62,715 nucleotides of DNA from Candidatus Competibacter sp. (GTDB taxonomy: Bacteria; Pseudomonadota; Gammaproteobacteria; Competibacterales; Competibacteraceae), in assembly GCA_029624815.1 (NCBI GenBank), contig JARSSH010000010.1:94685-157399 (forward strand), in the 5' to 3' direction. The translations under genes and the position numbers were made by a program. The notes under the pieces were generated by a model. That model had not been told where the DNA came from. It did not search any database and worked only from the letters and a program-made list of their open reading frames with translations. Shown piece by piece: positions 17,508 to 27,381 of the stretch. The stretch's first letter is position 1, and each line of letters starts with the position of its first letter.

Positions 17508-19649
17508 ATGTCATCGCGCGCCCGTGTGTGGCCAGGCAAACCCTATCCGCTCGGCACAACCTGGGATGGCAAGGGCGTCAATTTCGCGCTCTTTTCCGCT
17601 CATGCCGAAAAAGTCGAACTGTGCCTGTTCGACTCTTCGGGCCAGCGCGAGATCGAGAGACTGGTCTTGCCGGAAAATACCGATCAGATCTGGCATGGTT
17701 ACGTGCCTGGACTATGGCCGGGCGCCCTGTATGGCTATCGGGTGTTTGGTCCCTACGAACCGCAGATCGGCCATCGTTTCAACCATCACAAGCTGTTGCT
17801 TGACCCCTATGCCAAGCAGTTCTACGGTTCGCTGCACCTGCGCGACGAGCACTGTGGCTACCAAGTCGGTCATTCGAACGCCGATCTGTCCTTCGATACC
17901 CGCGACAACGCTCACGATATGCTGAAATGCGTGGTGGTGGACACCAGCTTCAATTGGGAAGGAGACCACCCTCCCGAAACTCCCTGGAATCGAACCGTCA
18001 TCTACGAAACCCACGTCCGCGGTTTCACCATCCGCCACGAGGGTGTGCCCCACCATCTGCGCGGCACTTTCGCCGGTCTGGCCCACCCCGAAATTATCAA
18101 GCACCTGCAGGCTCTGGGCATCACCGCCGTCGAATTGATGCCGGTCCATGCCTTTGTCGATGACCGGTTTCTTACCGATCGCGGCCTGCGCAATTATTGG
18201 GGGTACAACACCTTGTGCTTCTTCGCGCCGGAATCGCGCTATCTGAGCGGCGGCGATCTGGCCGAATTCAAGACCATGGTCAAGCGCTTGCACGACGCGG
18301 GCATCGAAGTGCTGCTGGACGTGGTCTATAACCACACGGCCGAAGGCAACGAGTTCGGCCCGACCCTCAGCTTTCGAGGTATCGACAACGCCTCCTACTA
18401 CCGGCTCCGGCCCGACGACCGCCGCTTCTACATCAACGACACCGGCTGCGGCAACACCCTCAATCTGATTCATCCGCGGGTGCTGCAAATGGTCATGGAT
18501 AGCCTGCGCTATTGGGTCAACGACATGCATGTGGACGGCTTTCGCTTCGATCTGGCGGTCACCCTGGGCCGGGAAGAATACGGCTACGACCGCTGGGGCG
18601 GCTTTTTCGACGCGATCCGCCAGGATCCGGCCCTATCGCGGGTCAAAGTCATCGCCGAACCCTGGGATATCGGTCCCGGCGGCTATCAGCTCGGCGGTTT
18701 CCCAGCCGGCACCACCGAATGGAACGACCGCTTCCGCGATACCGCGCGCCGGTTCTGGTGCGGCGATGACGGCATGTTGCCGCGCCTGGCCTCCAACCTG
18801 CTGGCGTCCAGCGACCTGTTCGATCACGACTGCCGGCGGCCTTGGGCCTCGGTCAATTACATCGCCAGCCACGACGGCTTCACCCTGGCCGACCTGGTCA
18901 GCTACAACGAACGTCACAACGAGGCCAACGGCGAAAACAACCGCGACGGCCATCCTTCGAATTTCAGCTACAACCAGGGCATCGAAGGATCCACCGACGA
19001 CCCGGCCATCCGGCAGTTGCGCCTGCGCTTGCGCCGCAACATGCTGGCCACCGTACTGCTGGCTCAGGGCACACCCATGTTGTTGGCCGGAGACGAATCC
19101 GGGCGCACTCAAAACGGCAACAACAATGCCTACTGTCAGGACAACGAGATCAACTGGCTGAAGTGGCACGATATATCCGCCGACGATCTGGAATTTCAGG
19201 ATTTCGTGCGCCGGTTGCTCCACCTGCGCCACGAACATCCGGTGTTGCGGCGATCGCGCTTCCTGCACGGGTTGCAGATTTCCAAAACCACGGGTTTGCG
19301 CGACATCGAATGGATCAGCCCCGGCGGCGGCATCATGAGCGATTACCACTGGCAGGAGCCCAAGGCCCGCTGTTTCGGTATGTTGCTGGCGGGAGATGCC
19401 GGCGAATGCTTCACACCGGACGGTTATCCGGAAACCGACGACACCCTGCTCGCCATCTTCAATGCCGGGAAAGCCGCCGTTCCGTTTCGCATGCCCGACG
19501 TTCGCAACGCCCGTTGCTGGCGCTGCCTACTCGACACCTCGCGACCCCAGCTTACGGTGGGTGAATTCCTGGTCGGTACCGGCGACGATTTCCAGATTGA
19601 ACCTCAGACCGTCACCGTGTTCGCCCTGACGATGGATGAAGCGGTTTGA
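17508..19649 (+). CDS. glgX: glycogen debranching enzyme
   Basis: 713 residues, GH13 subfamily 11 (isoamylase type). It hydrolyses alpha-1,6 branches of glycogen limit dextrins. CBM48 lies at the N-terminus (YPLGTTWDGKGVNFALFSAH). Catalytic landmarks are VELMPVHAFVDDRFL, LLDVVYNHTAEGNEFGPTLS, the nucleophile region MHVDGFRFDLAVTLGREEYG, the acid-base VKVIAEPWDIGPGGYQLG and IASHDGFTLADLVSYNERHN. ATG 17508 has an AGGAG ribosome-binding site 8 bp upstream. It is followed after 23 bp by the DUF1992 gene, probably co-transcribed. It acts with GlgB, MalQ and GlgC in glycogen turnover. Confidence 0.97.
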   Translation: MSSRARVWPGKPYPLGTTWDGKGVNFALFSAHAEKVELCLFDSSGQREIERLVLPENTDQIWHGYVPGLWPGALYGYRVFGPYEPQIGHRFNHHKLLLDPYAKQFYGSLHLRDEHCGYQVGHSNADLSFDTRDNAHDMLKCVVVDTSFNWEGDHPPETPWNRTVIYETHVRGFTIRHEGVPHHLRGTFAGLAHPEIIKHLQALGITAVELMPVHAFVDDRFLTDRGLRNYWGYNTLCFFAPESRYLSGGDLAEFKTMVKRLHDAGIEVLLDVVYNHTAEGNEFGPTLSFRGIDNASYYRLRPDDRRFYINDTGCGNTLNLIHPRVLQMVMDSLRYWVNDMHVDGFRFDLAVTLGREEYGYDRWGGFFDAIRQDPALSRVKVIAEPWDIGPGGYQLGGFPAGTTEWNDRFRDTARRFWCGDDGMLPRLASNLLASSDLFDHDCRRPWASVNYIASHDGFTLADLVSYNERHNEANGENNRDGHPSNFSYNQGIEGSTDDPAIRQLRLRLRRNMLATVLLAQGTPMLLAGDESGRTQNGNNNAYCQDNEINWLKWHDISADDLEFQDFVRRLLHLRHEHPVLRRSRFLHGLQISKTTGLRDIEWISPGGGIMSDYHWQEPKARCFGMLLAGDAGECFTPDGYPETDDTLLAIFNAGKAAVPFRMPDVRNARCWRCLLDTSRPQLTVGEFLVGTGDDFQIEPQTVTVFALTMDEAV

Positions 19650-19672
19650 ACTGAACTCTCCACCGAGACGAC

Positions 19673-20047
19673 ATGAACCCCATCGACCAGATCGCCGAGG
19701 CCCGCATTCGCGACGCCATCGAGCGCGGCGAATTGAGCGGCCTGCCCGGCGAAGGCAGGCCGCTGCAACTGGACGACGATTCGGCGATTCCAGAGGAGTT
19801 GCGCGCCGCCTACCGAATCCTGAAGAACTCCGGTTTCCTGCCGCCGGAACTCCAGTTGCGCAAGGAACTGCGCGATGCCGAACAGTTGTTGGGTCTACTG
19901 CCGGAAAGCGAACGCAGCCGGGCGCGGGTTCGCCTTGAATTATTGCAACTACGACTGGCCGCCAGCCGCTGCCAACCGATCAATCTGCTGCTGGAAGATC
20001 GCTACCGGCAATGCTTGTTGGATCGTCTTGACGGCGTGCAAAAGTAA
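19673..20047 (+). CDS. DUF1992 (DnaJ-homologue subfamily C member 28-like) protein
   Basis: 124 residues. The N-terminus MNPIDQIAEARIRDAIERGE followed by LSGLPGEGRPLQLDDD and AYRILKNSGFLPPELQLRKE is the DUF1992 signature, found in small proteobacterial proteins such as YhdN and in human DNAJC28, without the J domain itself. The biochemical function is unknown. It follows glgX closely on the same strand and has no membrane or export signals. Confidence 0.88.
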   Translation: MNPIDQIAEARIRDAIERGELSGLPGEGRPLQLDDDSAIPEELRAAYRILKNSGFLPPELQLRKELRDAEQLLGLLPESERSRARVRLELLQLRLAASRCQPINLLLEDRYRQCLLDRLDGVQK

Positions 20048-20055
20048 CGCTGTAA

Positions 20056-20073
20056 GATGATGATATAAAAACT
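20056..20073 (+). promoter_or_regulatory. AGATGATGATATAAAAAC motif, site 3
   Basis: Differs from site 1 by one base over the first 16 positions. It lies 9 bp after the DUF1992 stop, between two converging genes, where a promoter for either gene would make no sense. That placement supports a protein-binding or structural role rather than a promoter. Confidence 0.3.
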
Positions 20074-20091
20074 ATTTGAAAATTGCCATTG

Positions 20092-20111
20092 CCCGGCCAT
20101 TGTCGCCGGGC
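20092..20111. terminator. GC hairpin between converging genes
   Basis: GCCCGGC and GCCGGGC form a 7-bp stem with a 6-7 nt loop between the DUF1992 gene and the opposing DUF2058 gene. On the minus strand it is followed within a few bases by T-rich sequence, so it may end transcription of the DUF2058 gene. It is not a textbook terminator. Confidence 0.4.
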
Positions 20112-20125
20112 GCCTTGCCAAGGCT

Positions 20126-20659
20126 TCAATCTTCCCATTCGTCCTCGGTTTCGTCGAAGTCGCTTTCGGGGTACAACAACAACACGCGTTCGGGCATGAA
20201 TTGCGCCAGCTTATCGGCGGTTTCCCGAGGCACCAACGGGAAGTCAAATTCATCGCGGTCGCCGCGGACGATGGCCAGCCGCCCCCTGGCCAGCACCTTG
20301 CGTTGGGCGGACGTGACGCGGATGGCGCGGATAAAGCGACCGTCCCGAAAGTTGTAGATCGCCTCCGCCGACGGCTCGTTCAGCCGGTGGGCATCGATCA
20401 ACTGACGGGCTCGGGCGACCAACTCCCGAAGCTGCCTTTCTGCTTCGCGCTTCCGGTTTAGCTGTCGGTCCTGCTCGCGCTTGCGGGCGGCTTCGGCCTC
20501 GACGCGCTGGCGGGCTTCCTCGCGCCGCGCCTCCTCCGCGACGCCCAGCGCCTTGTTTTTCTTGCGCTGGTGCTCCTGCCGGCGCGTGTCCGAGTCCCGC
20601 TTTTTAGCCTGCTCGGAGGGAATCAGCCCCGCCTTTAACAACTCATCTCGCAACGACAT
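20126..20659 (-). CDS. DUF2058 nucleoprotein/polynucleotide-associated family protein
   Basis: 177 residues. The start MSLRDELLKAGLIPSEQAKK, a strongly charged Lys/Arg/Glu helix (about 20-95) and the globular C-terminal part YNFRDGRFIRAIRVT with LARGRLAIVRG are the DUF2058 (YaiL) pattern. The family is common in gammaproteobacteria and presumed to bind nucleic acid; a precise role is not established. It ends in an acidic tail. It is co-directional with serA, which lies 43 bp upstream on the minus strand. Confidence 0.88.
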   Translation of the reverse strand: MSLRDELLKAGLIPSEQAKKRDSDTRRQEHQRKKNKALGVAEEARREEARQRVEAEAARKREQDRQLNRKREAERQLRELVARARQLIDAHRLNEPSAEAIYNFRDGRFIRAIRVTSAQRKVLARGRLAIVRGDRDEFDFPLVPRETADKLAQFMPERVLLLYPESDFDETEDEWED

Positions 20660-20702
20660 CGCCTGTTGACCTCAGTGCCGCGCCTGCATTGGTCTTGCCG
20701 GT

Positions 20703-21941
20703 TTAGTATAGAATCCGGCTTCGAATCGTACCGTCCACTTCCTCCAACCGTTTCTTCAAATACAGCGTCTCGGCGCGTTCGTGGCTGTCCAGATCGATCA
20801 CCACGTAACCGATCCGGGCGTTGGTTTGCAGGTACTGCCCGGCGATGTTGATGCGCTGCTCGGAGAAAATGGCGTTGATCCGCGACAACACGCCCGGCTG
20901 ATTGCGGTGGATGTGCAGCAAGCGGTGCTTGCCGGGGTGTTCGGGTAGCGACACCTCCGGGAAGTTGACCGAACTGAGGGTCGAGCCATTGTTGCTGTAC
21001 TTGATCAACTTGCTCGCCACTTCCAGGCCGATATTCTGCTGGGCTTCCTCGGTGCTCCCGCCCACATGCGGAGTCAGCAGCACGTTATCGAAGCGGCGCA
21101 GCGGCGACACGAATTCCTCATCGTTGGCCTTCGGCTCCCTCGGAAATACGTCAATCGCCGCTCCGGCCAGATGTTTGGACTCCAGCGCCGCCACCAGCGC
21201 GTCGATATCCACCACCGTACCGCGGGCCGCGTTGATCAAGCGGGCGCCCGGCTTCATCCGCGCCAACTGTTCGGCCCCGATCATTCGAAAAGTCTGCGGG
21301 GTTTCCGGCACATGCAGAGTCACAACGTCGGCGAACTCCAGCAGCGCGTCCAGCGACGGCAGCGCCTGGGCGTTGCCCAGCGCCAGCTTGGTCTCGATGT
21401 CGTAAAACACCACCCGCATGCCCAGCGCCTCGGCCAGCAACCCGACCTGGATACCAATGTGGCCGTAGCCGACGATACCCAGACACTTGCCGCGCGCCTC
21501 GTGGGAACCGGTGGCGGTCTTGATCCAACCGCCGCGATGCGCCATGGCATTGCGCTGGGGAGTGCCGCGCAGTAGCAGGATGATTTCCGCCAACACCAGT
21601 TCGGCCACGCTGCGGGTATTGGAGAACGGGGCGTTGAACACCGGGATACCGCGTTCCTGGGCGGCATCGAGATCCACCTGGTTGGTGCCGATGCAGAAAC
21701 AACCGACGCCGATCAGGCGGGGAGCACGCTCGATGACGTCGGCGCCTAACTCGGTGGCCGAACGGATGCCGACGAAATAGGCGTCGCCGATCGATTCCAG
21801 CAACCGTGGTCCGGACAGCGCTTTCGGATGGACTTCGATATTGCTGTAGCCATCCGCCTGAAACGCCTCGACAGCGCTGGGATGGATGCCTTCCAGCAAC
21901 AGAATTTTGATCTTGCCCTTGTCGAGTGAGGTTTTGCTCAT
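20703..21941 (-). CDS. serA: D-3-phosphoglycerate dehydrogenase
   Basis: 412 residues from ATG 21941, close to the 410 of E. coli SerA. It oxidises 3-phosphoglycerate with NAD+, the first step of serine synthesis. It shows the NAD-binding loop GIVGYGHIGIQVGLLAEALG, the catalytic Arg region INAARGTVVDIDAL, LLTPHVGGSTEEAQ with the catalytic His and a C-terminal ACT domain (HRNQPGVLSRINAIFSEQRI) for serine feedback. The frame extends upstream to 22127, but that part overlaps the start of the divergent gene and lacks similarity. It is divergent from the D2HGDH gene with 109 bp between, an arrangement with biochemical meaning because SerA also reduces 2-oxoglutarate to D-2-hydroxyglutarate. Confidence 0.96.
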   Translation of the reverse strand: MSKTSLDKGKIKILLLEGIHPSAVEAFQADGYSNIEVHPKALSGPRLLESIGDAYFVGIRSATELGADVIERAPRLIGVGCFCIGTNQVDLDAAQERGIPVFNAPFSNTRSVAELVLAEIILLLRGTPQRNAMAHRGGWIKTATGSHEARGKCLGIVGYGHIGIQVGLLAEALGMRVVFYDIETKLALGNAQALPSLDALLEFADVVTLHVPETPQTFRMIGAEQLARMKPGARLINAARGTVVDIDALVAALESKHLAGAAIDVFPREPKANDEEFVSPLRRFDNVLLTPHVGGSTEEAQQNIGLEVASKLIKYSNNGSTLSSVNFPEVSLPEHPGKHRLLHIHRNQPGVLSRINAIFSEQRINIAGQYLQTNARIGYVVIDLDSHERAETLYLKKRLEEVDGTIRSRILY

Positions 21942-22050
21942 GGCTGCACGGAGTTTCGCCGGTGATAGAATGCGGTTGAACGAAGTCTGACCCTTAAATG
22001 GACGGATAACCTTACCCTCTTTTTTCCCGCGGCGACAACTGTTGACGACC

Positions 22051-23450
<1,400 letters not shown>

Positions 23451-23454
<4 letters not shown>

Positions 23455-24407
23455 TCCACCACCCCGAACACGCGCGCCCGCTCCAGCACCGCCGCCGCCC
23501 AGCGCCAGTGGGTGGCGGGCTCGCAAAACGTCTCGCGCAGCTTGAACACCGCCGCCGCGTCCGGCGCCAGCACCGCCACCGCCAGGTCGTAGTCCTCGCG
23601 CGACACCCGGTAGCAGCCCTCGATCACCGGAATCTGCGTCGGATGAATCGCGGTCTTGCCGGCCAGACCGTGCTGGAGATCCGCCTCCACCTCTCGCGCC
23701 AACACCTCGGGCGCATCCAGACGATCGAATACCGGCGCGCTGAGTCGATAGCCGGCCGGATGAAAGACGCAGGCCAGATCGGCGATCACCCCGCGCAGCG
23801 GCGTGTCGTACACCGTCGCGTCACGCGCCCGGCGGACGCCAAGCAGATTCAGCAAATCGTTGCCGCCGATACGTAGGCACAAGACTTGATCGCGCAGGCC
23901 GCTCTTCTCCAAGCGATCGCGCAACAGTTCCATTCGGCGACGGTCGAAGGCCGCGGCGGTCTCCAAAATCGGCATGAGATAATGACCGTACCGGTCATCC
24001 CAAGCCTTCAGCCAATCGCCCAGCGTATGCGGGTCGAATTTGGGCGGCGCGAAGCCCCGCACCCGCTCGATGCCCTCCATCCGCAACAGCCGCCGCAGCA
24101 CCGCCGGACTGCGCGGGCGGATAAACTTCAGCGGCGGTCCGGGGTCGAGTTGCGGCAGCAGCGCCGCCAGTTGGGCCAGCGCCCGCTCCAAATCCCGTTC
24201 GTGCACCGCATCCTCGGTGCAGAAAATCAGCGACCGGGCACCGGACCGCCGATGGTCGCGAGCGATGGCCGCCAAATCTGGCCGGCTGGCGGGTACGTAC
24301 AGCGTGGCGCCCAGCAGCGCCGCCGACAGCAGGGGCGCGTGTTCAACGCGAACGTGCTCCTGCCCGCCGGAATGCAAGGCGCACGCATCGAGGGGAATGA
24401 TGCTCAT
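23451..24407 (-). CDS. CitE-like HpcH/HpaI aldolase/lyase (ter-module type)
   Basis: 318 residues. It has CitE-family TIM-barrel landmarks in diverged form: GATLYVPASRPDLAAI, IFCTEDAVHE (usual LEDAV), FIRPRSPAVL, YLMPILETAAAFDRRR and LRIGGNDLLNLLGVRR, then GLAGKTAIHPTQIPVI. CitE-like enzymes cleave or form C-C bonds on acyl-CoA or keto acids using a divalent metal; the substrate here is unknown. It is the last gene of a five-gene operon, with an ATGA overlap with the StiP gene. The same set of families occurs as the biosynthetic module of tellurite-resistance loci, proposed to make a nucleoside-like metabolite. Confidence 0.85.
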
Positions 24408-25486
24408 GACAAATCCTCGATCAGGGCGGTGGCCTGGATGGGCATGGCCGGATCGATAACGACGGGAACCCGTTTCTCCTCCGCCAGCAAGCGCAGATGC
24501 TCGACATCGGGATGATCGGCCTCGCGCAACAGCAGCAGGCCCGGCAAGCGGCGAAGCAGCACCCGGGTCGCCTCGGCCACGCCCGGTTTGACGAAGTTGC
24601 GGTTTCTGACCCGGTAGCGAGCATGCAATCGGTTCAGAAAATCCGTCATCGCCTGACGCCGCTCCCGCCGTTCTCCCGGATCGCGGCGCGGCGGAACCGG
24701 TTCGGCGGCGGCGAAACAGCCGGCCACCCGGTCGAGAAACCAGCCGGACCGGTCGTGCGGCTCGAATTCCCGGTAGAACACGCAGCCGTGGAAATCGTCC
24801 GGGCCGATGGCGTCATTCAGGATCGAACGGCTGGTCAGCCCCGATACGGTGGCGTTCAAGATCCCGCTGGGGATGGCGTAATCGTCGTAGGTCGCCGTCA
24901 CGTCGGCAATGCCGCCGATGTCGGAGACCACATGCAGCGCCTCCTCCAAGGATTCGGGCTGGCGGGCGTTCCAATGCTTCAGCGCCCGGCGCAGCTCCTC
25001 GCCGATCACCCCCTTGGCGGTCCAGCCGTCCACGAACGCCAGCCCGGCCGGCTCGCGCCCCGCGCGGCGTAAGATAAACGCCAGAGCGTTTTCGTCGATA
25101 CCCCGGTCACGGATAATCGAAATCGAGTAATGGCGAACGTCGGTCCGCCCCAACCAGCGCAAGGCGCGCGCCAGCAAGGCGCCCACCGGTGTACCGGCGC
25201 GGGCCAGCGACACCACCGTCACCTGTCGGGATCGGGTCTCGGCCAGATAGCGCGCCAGCGCCAGGATCTCCGCCGCCAATCGCGGCGCGTAGCGCTCGAC
25301 CAACAGATCGAACAGCGTTAGATAGCGCGGGCTGGGCGCCTGCTCGGGAGACAACATTTCGCTGTAGTGACGCGCGCCGGACTGAATCAGCCGCTCCTTG
25401 GCGTTTACGTCCACCATCTCCAAGCACAGCGGCTTCAGCAGGAACACGGTATCTTCGGACCGGTAGCTGCCGGAAAAGGGGATCAT
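24404..25486 (-). CDS. StiP-family protein with C-terminal PELOTA RNA-binding-like domain
   Basis: 360 residues from ATG 25486, which overlaps the HAD stop as ATGA; TTG 25504 is a poorer start. The N-terminal and central part (MIPFSGSYRSEDTVFLLKPL, SPRYLTLFDLLVERYAPRLA, RAGTPVGALLARALRW, YSISIIRDRGID, LAFVDGWTAKGVIGEEL) is the StiP family, annotated as a putative cysteine protease but with a PRTase-like look in its GWTAKGVIGEEL loop. The last 90 or so residues (RVRNRNFVKPGVAEATRVLL, then LLLREADHPDVEHLRLLAEE and KRVPVVIDP) resemble the PELOTA/L7Ae-like RNA-binding domain linked to this family in ter loci. The active site was not identified by eye. Confidence 0.85.
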   Translation of the reverse strand: MIPFSGSYRSEDTVFLLKPLCLEMVDVNAKERLIQSGARHYSEMLSPEQAPSPRYLTLFDLLVERYAPRLAAEILALARYLAETRSRQVTVVSLARAGTPVGALLARALRWLGRTDVRHYSISIIRDRGIDENALAFILRRAGREPAGLAFVDGWTAKGVIGEELRRALKHWNARQPESLEEALHVVSDIGGIADVTATYDDYAIPSGILNATVSGLTSRSILNDAIGPDDFHGCVFYREFEPHDRSGWFLDRVAGCFAAAEPVPPRRDPGERRERRQAMTDFLNRLHARYRVRNRNFVKPGVAEATRVLLRRLPGLLLLREADHPDVEHLRLLAEEKRVPVVIDPAMPIQATALIEDLS

Positions 25487-26223
25487 GGCGCATACTCGCG
25501 CCAAGTCTCCGTCTGAATCTGACTATCCCTGGGCACCAGCGCGAAATCGCAACCGCGCAGAAACGGGATATCGGTCAGGCTGTCGCCGGCGCCGATGGTG
25601 ACGATGGGTCCGTCCCGTCCCAGTTCCATCGCCACCCGCCGCACGGCATCGTGCTTCTGTACACCTTTGACGGTGATCGCCAGATTGTTCCCATTGTGGT
25701 GCAGCGCCAGCTCCTCCGGTAAACCGGTGGCAACCAGTCGTGTCCGCAGCTCGGTCAGCACGGCGTCGTCGCCGTTGGCCTTGACGGAAATATAGGTCAG
25801 CCATTCATCGATCGAGTGGCTGCGCACCCGATAACCACCCGCCGCCGCGCCCCGCTCCAGGCTGGCCGCGCACTCCCAAAGCAGCGGTTGCGCCGCCACC
25901 AGCAACGGCCGGATCTCGTCATGCCACCAAGCCGGCAAATACCCATCGGGCCGGCGAATCACGGCGCCATGATGAGTGATGCGCCAAGATTCGAATTTCA
26001 GCGTCACCCGCGCCAACGCTTCATCGGTGCGTCCCGTGACTGGAATCACCGTGCCCCGCTCCAGCCAAAACCCCAGCAGCCGTTGTTGGGCGCGGGTCAT
26101 GAACGACAGCGCCCGCCCCGCTCGGTCCACCGCCGCCGGCTCCACCGGTTCGGAGGGCGGGCATTTCGGCGCGGTCTGCAAGATCGTGTCGTCGAGATCG
26201 AGAAAGATCACGATGCGCGGCAT
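25483..26223 (-). CDS. HAD-superfamily phosphatase (ter-module type)
   Basis: 246 residues. HAD motif I is IFLDLDDTIL, motif II is VIPVTGRTDEAL and motif IV is IGAGDSLTDIPFLRGCDF; HNGNNLAITVKGVQKHDAV supplies motif III. The cap arrangement resembles the Cof/sucrose-phosphatase group, which remove phosphate from small molecules. Its start lies 16 bp inside the end of the PRTase gene and its stop overlaps the StiP start, so translation of the operon is tightly coupled. Its probable job is dephosphorylation of the intermediate made by the neighbouring PRTase, inferred from context. Confidence 0.88.
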   Translation of the reverse strand: MPRIVIFLDLDDTILQTAPKCPPSEPVEPAAVDRAGRALSFMTRAQQRLLGFWLERGTVIPVTGRTDEALARVTLKFESWRITHHGAVIRRPDGYLPAWWHDEIRPLLVAAQPLLWECAASLERGAAAGGYRVRSHSIDEWLTYISVKANGDDAVLTELRTRLVATGLPEELALHHNGNNLAITVKGVQKHDAVRRVAMELGRDGPIVTIGAGDSLTDIPFLRGCDFALVPRDSQIQTETWREYAP

Positions 26224-27365
26224 GACTCCTCCACGGCGAAAGCCAAACCGCCCAGCAGGCCGGGCAGCGCATGCGCGGCCGGCATGGTGGCATGTTCGTA
26301 GATGATGACCGGCAAGCGGCCCGCATCGAGGTTATAGAGATAGTTGGGGATGCCGTCGCCGTGATGGTCGGGAAATTCGCGGCGGCTGGCGATGGCATCC
26401 CCGACCATGATCGGCGAGCGGGTGGTGGACTGGAAGCGCACGTCGTATCCCGCCTCTTCCAGCGCCAGCGCGACACGAAACGGCGTATAGGCATACTCGC
26501 CGGTGCCGATGACCGCCAGCGGGCGATCCGGCGGTGGATTCCCTCGACCCGGAACCCAGGGGAACGTGGATTCGACAGGCAGACGCCAGCGACCGGCGAG
26601 CACGCCAGTTCGGGCGGGGTCCGTCACCATGCCGTCGTGCGCGCGATCCGCGCCCGCACGAACCAGCGGCAACGCGGGCGGAGAAAAGTCAGGGTCGGGT
26701 TCGAACTGGAAATCCCCTTCGATCAGCGCCGGGAAGCATACCGGCCGCCCCAGCAACAGCGCCAGCTCCCGCCGCCGGTCTTCATCCAGCCAGTTGGCGA
26801 TGCTGGCCAGCGCGATCCGTTCGAGCCGGGGATTAAATCGCAGATAGGCGCGCGCCAGCTCCACCAAAGTGCGGCCCGTGGAAATTTCATCGTCCACCAG
26901 CACCAGGCTCCGCGCCGCCCGAAACAGCGGTTGCAACTCCGGATCGGGCAGATAGACCGCATGGTCCGGGGCATGACTGTGGCATTCGTCGAAAGCGAAC
27001 GCCAGCGGACCGGACAAGCGACAACGGGTGGTTTGCAGATATACGACATCGTCGCGCCCCGCTCGCGCCGCCGCTTCCTCCGCGACCCCGCGCCCCAGGG
27101 CAGTCGCGGTTTCCGCCATCCCCATCACCAGCATCGGCCCCGGCAACGCGGCGATCCTGGCCGCCAGCCGAACATGAACGTCGTGCATGACGCTGGGCCG
27201 CACCGGCCAGTGCTTGCCCAACACCTTACTGACGAACAGATATAAACGCCGGGGGTTCTGGCGGGTGGCGTAGGTCAGGCAGCGCTCCACGGGCCGATCC
27301 TCGCGCCGGACAGTCAGGATCAGCCGCCCGGCCCGGATCGGCGCCGTTAGAATTCTGCACGTCAA
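26208..27365 (-). CDS. phosphoribosyltransferase with C-terminal TRSP domain
   Basis: 385 residues. Residues 155-166 (VLVDDEISTGRT) are a textbook PRPP-binding loop of type I phosphoribosyltransferases, after GMAETATALGRGVAEEA. The C-terminal half (LAVIGTGEYAYTPFRVALAL, FQSTTRSPIMVGDAI, DGIPNYLYNLDAGR) corresponds to the TRSP domain that accompanies these enzymes in ter loci. The start is a TTG at 27365 supported by GGAG 8 bp upstream; no ATG or GTG fits the conserved N-terminus. Expected chemistry is transfer of a ribose phosphate to or from a base-like acceptor. It lies 16 bp after the glycosyltransferase gene. Confidence 0.87.
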   Translation of the reverse strand: MTCRILTAPIRAGRLILTVRREDRPVERCLTYATRQNPRRLYLFVSKVLGKHWPVRPSVMHDVHVRLAARIAALPGPMLVMGMAETATALGRGVAEEAAARAGRDDVVYLQTTRCRLSGPLAFAFDECHSHAPDHAVYLPDPELQPLFRAARSLVLVDDEISTGRTLVELARAYLRFNPRLERIALASIANWLDEDRRRELALLLGRPVCFPALIEGDFQFEPDPDFSPPALPLVRAGADRAHDGMVTDPARTGVLAGRWRLPVESTFPWVPGRGNPPPDRPLAVIGTGEYAYTPFRVALALEEAGYDVRFQSTTRSPIMVGDAIASRREFPDHHGDGIPNYLYNLDAGRLPVIIYEHATMPAAHALPGLLGGLAFAVEESCRAS

Positions 27366-27381
27366 ACCGTCGTCTCCACGC

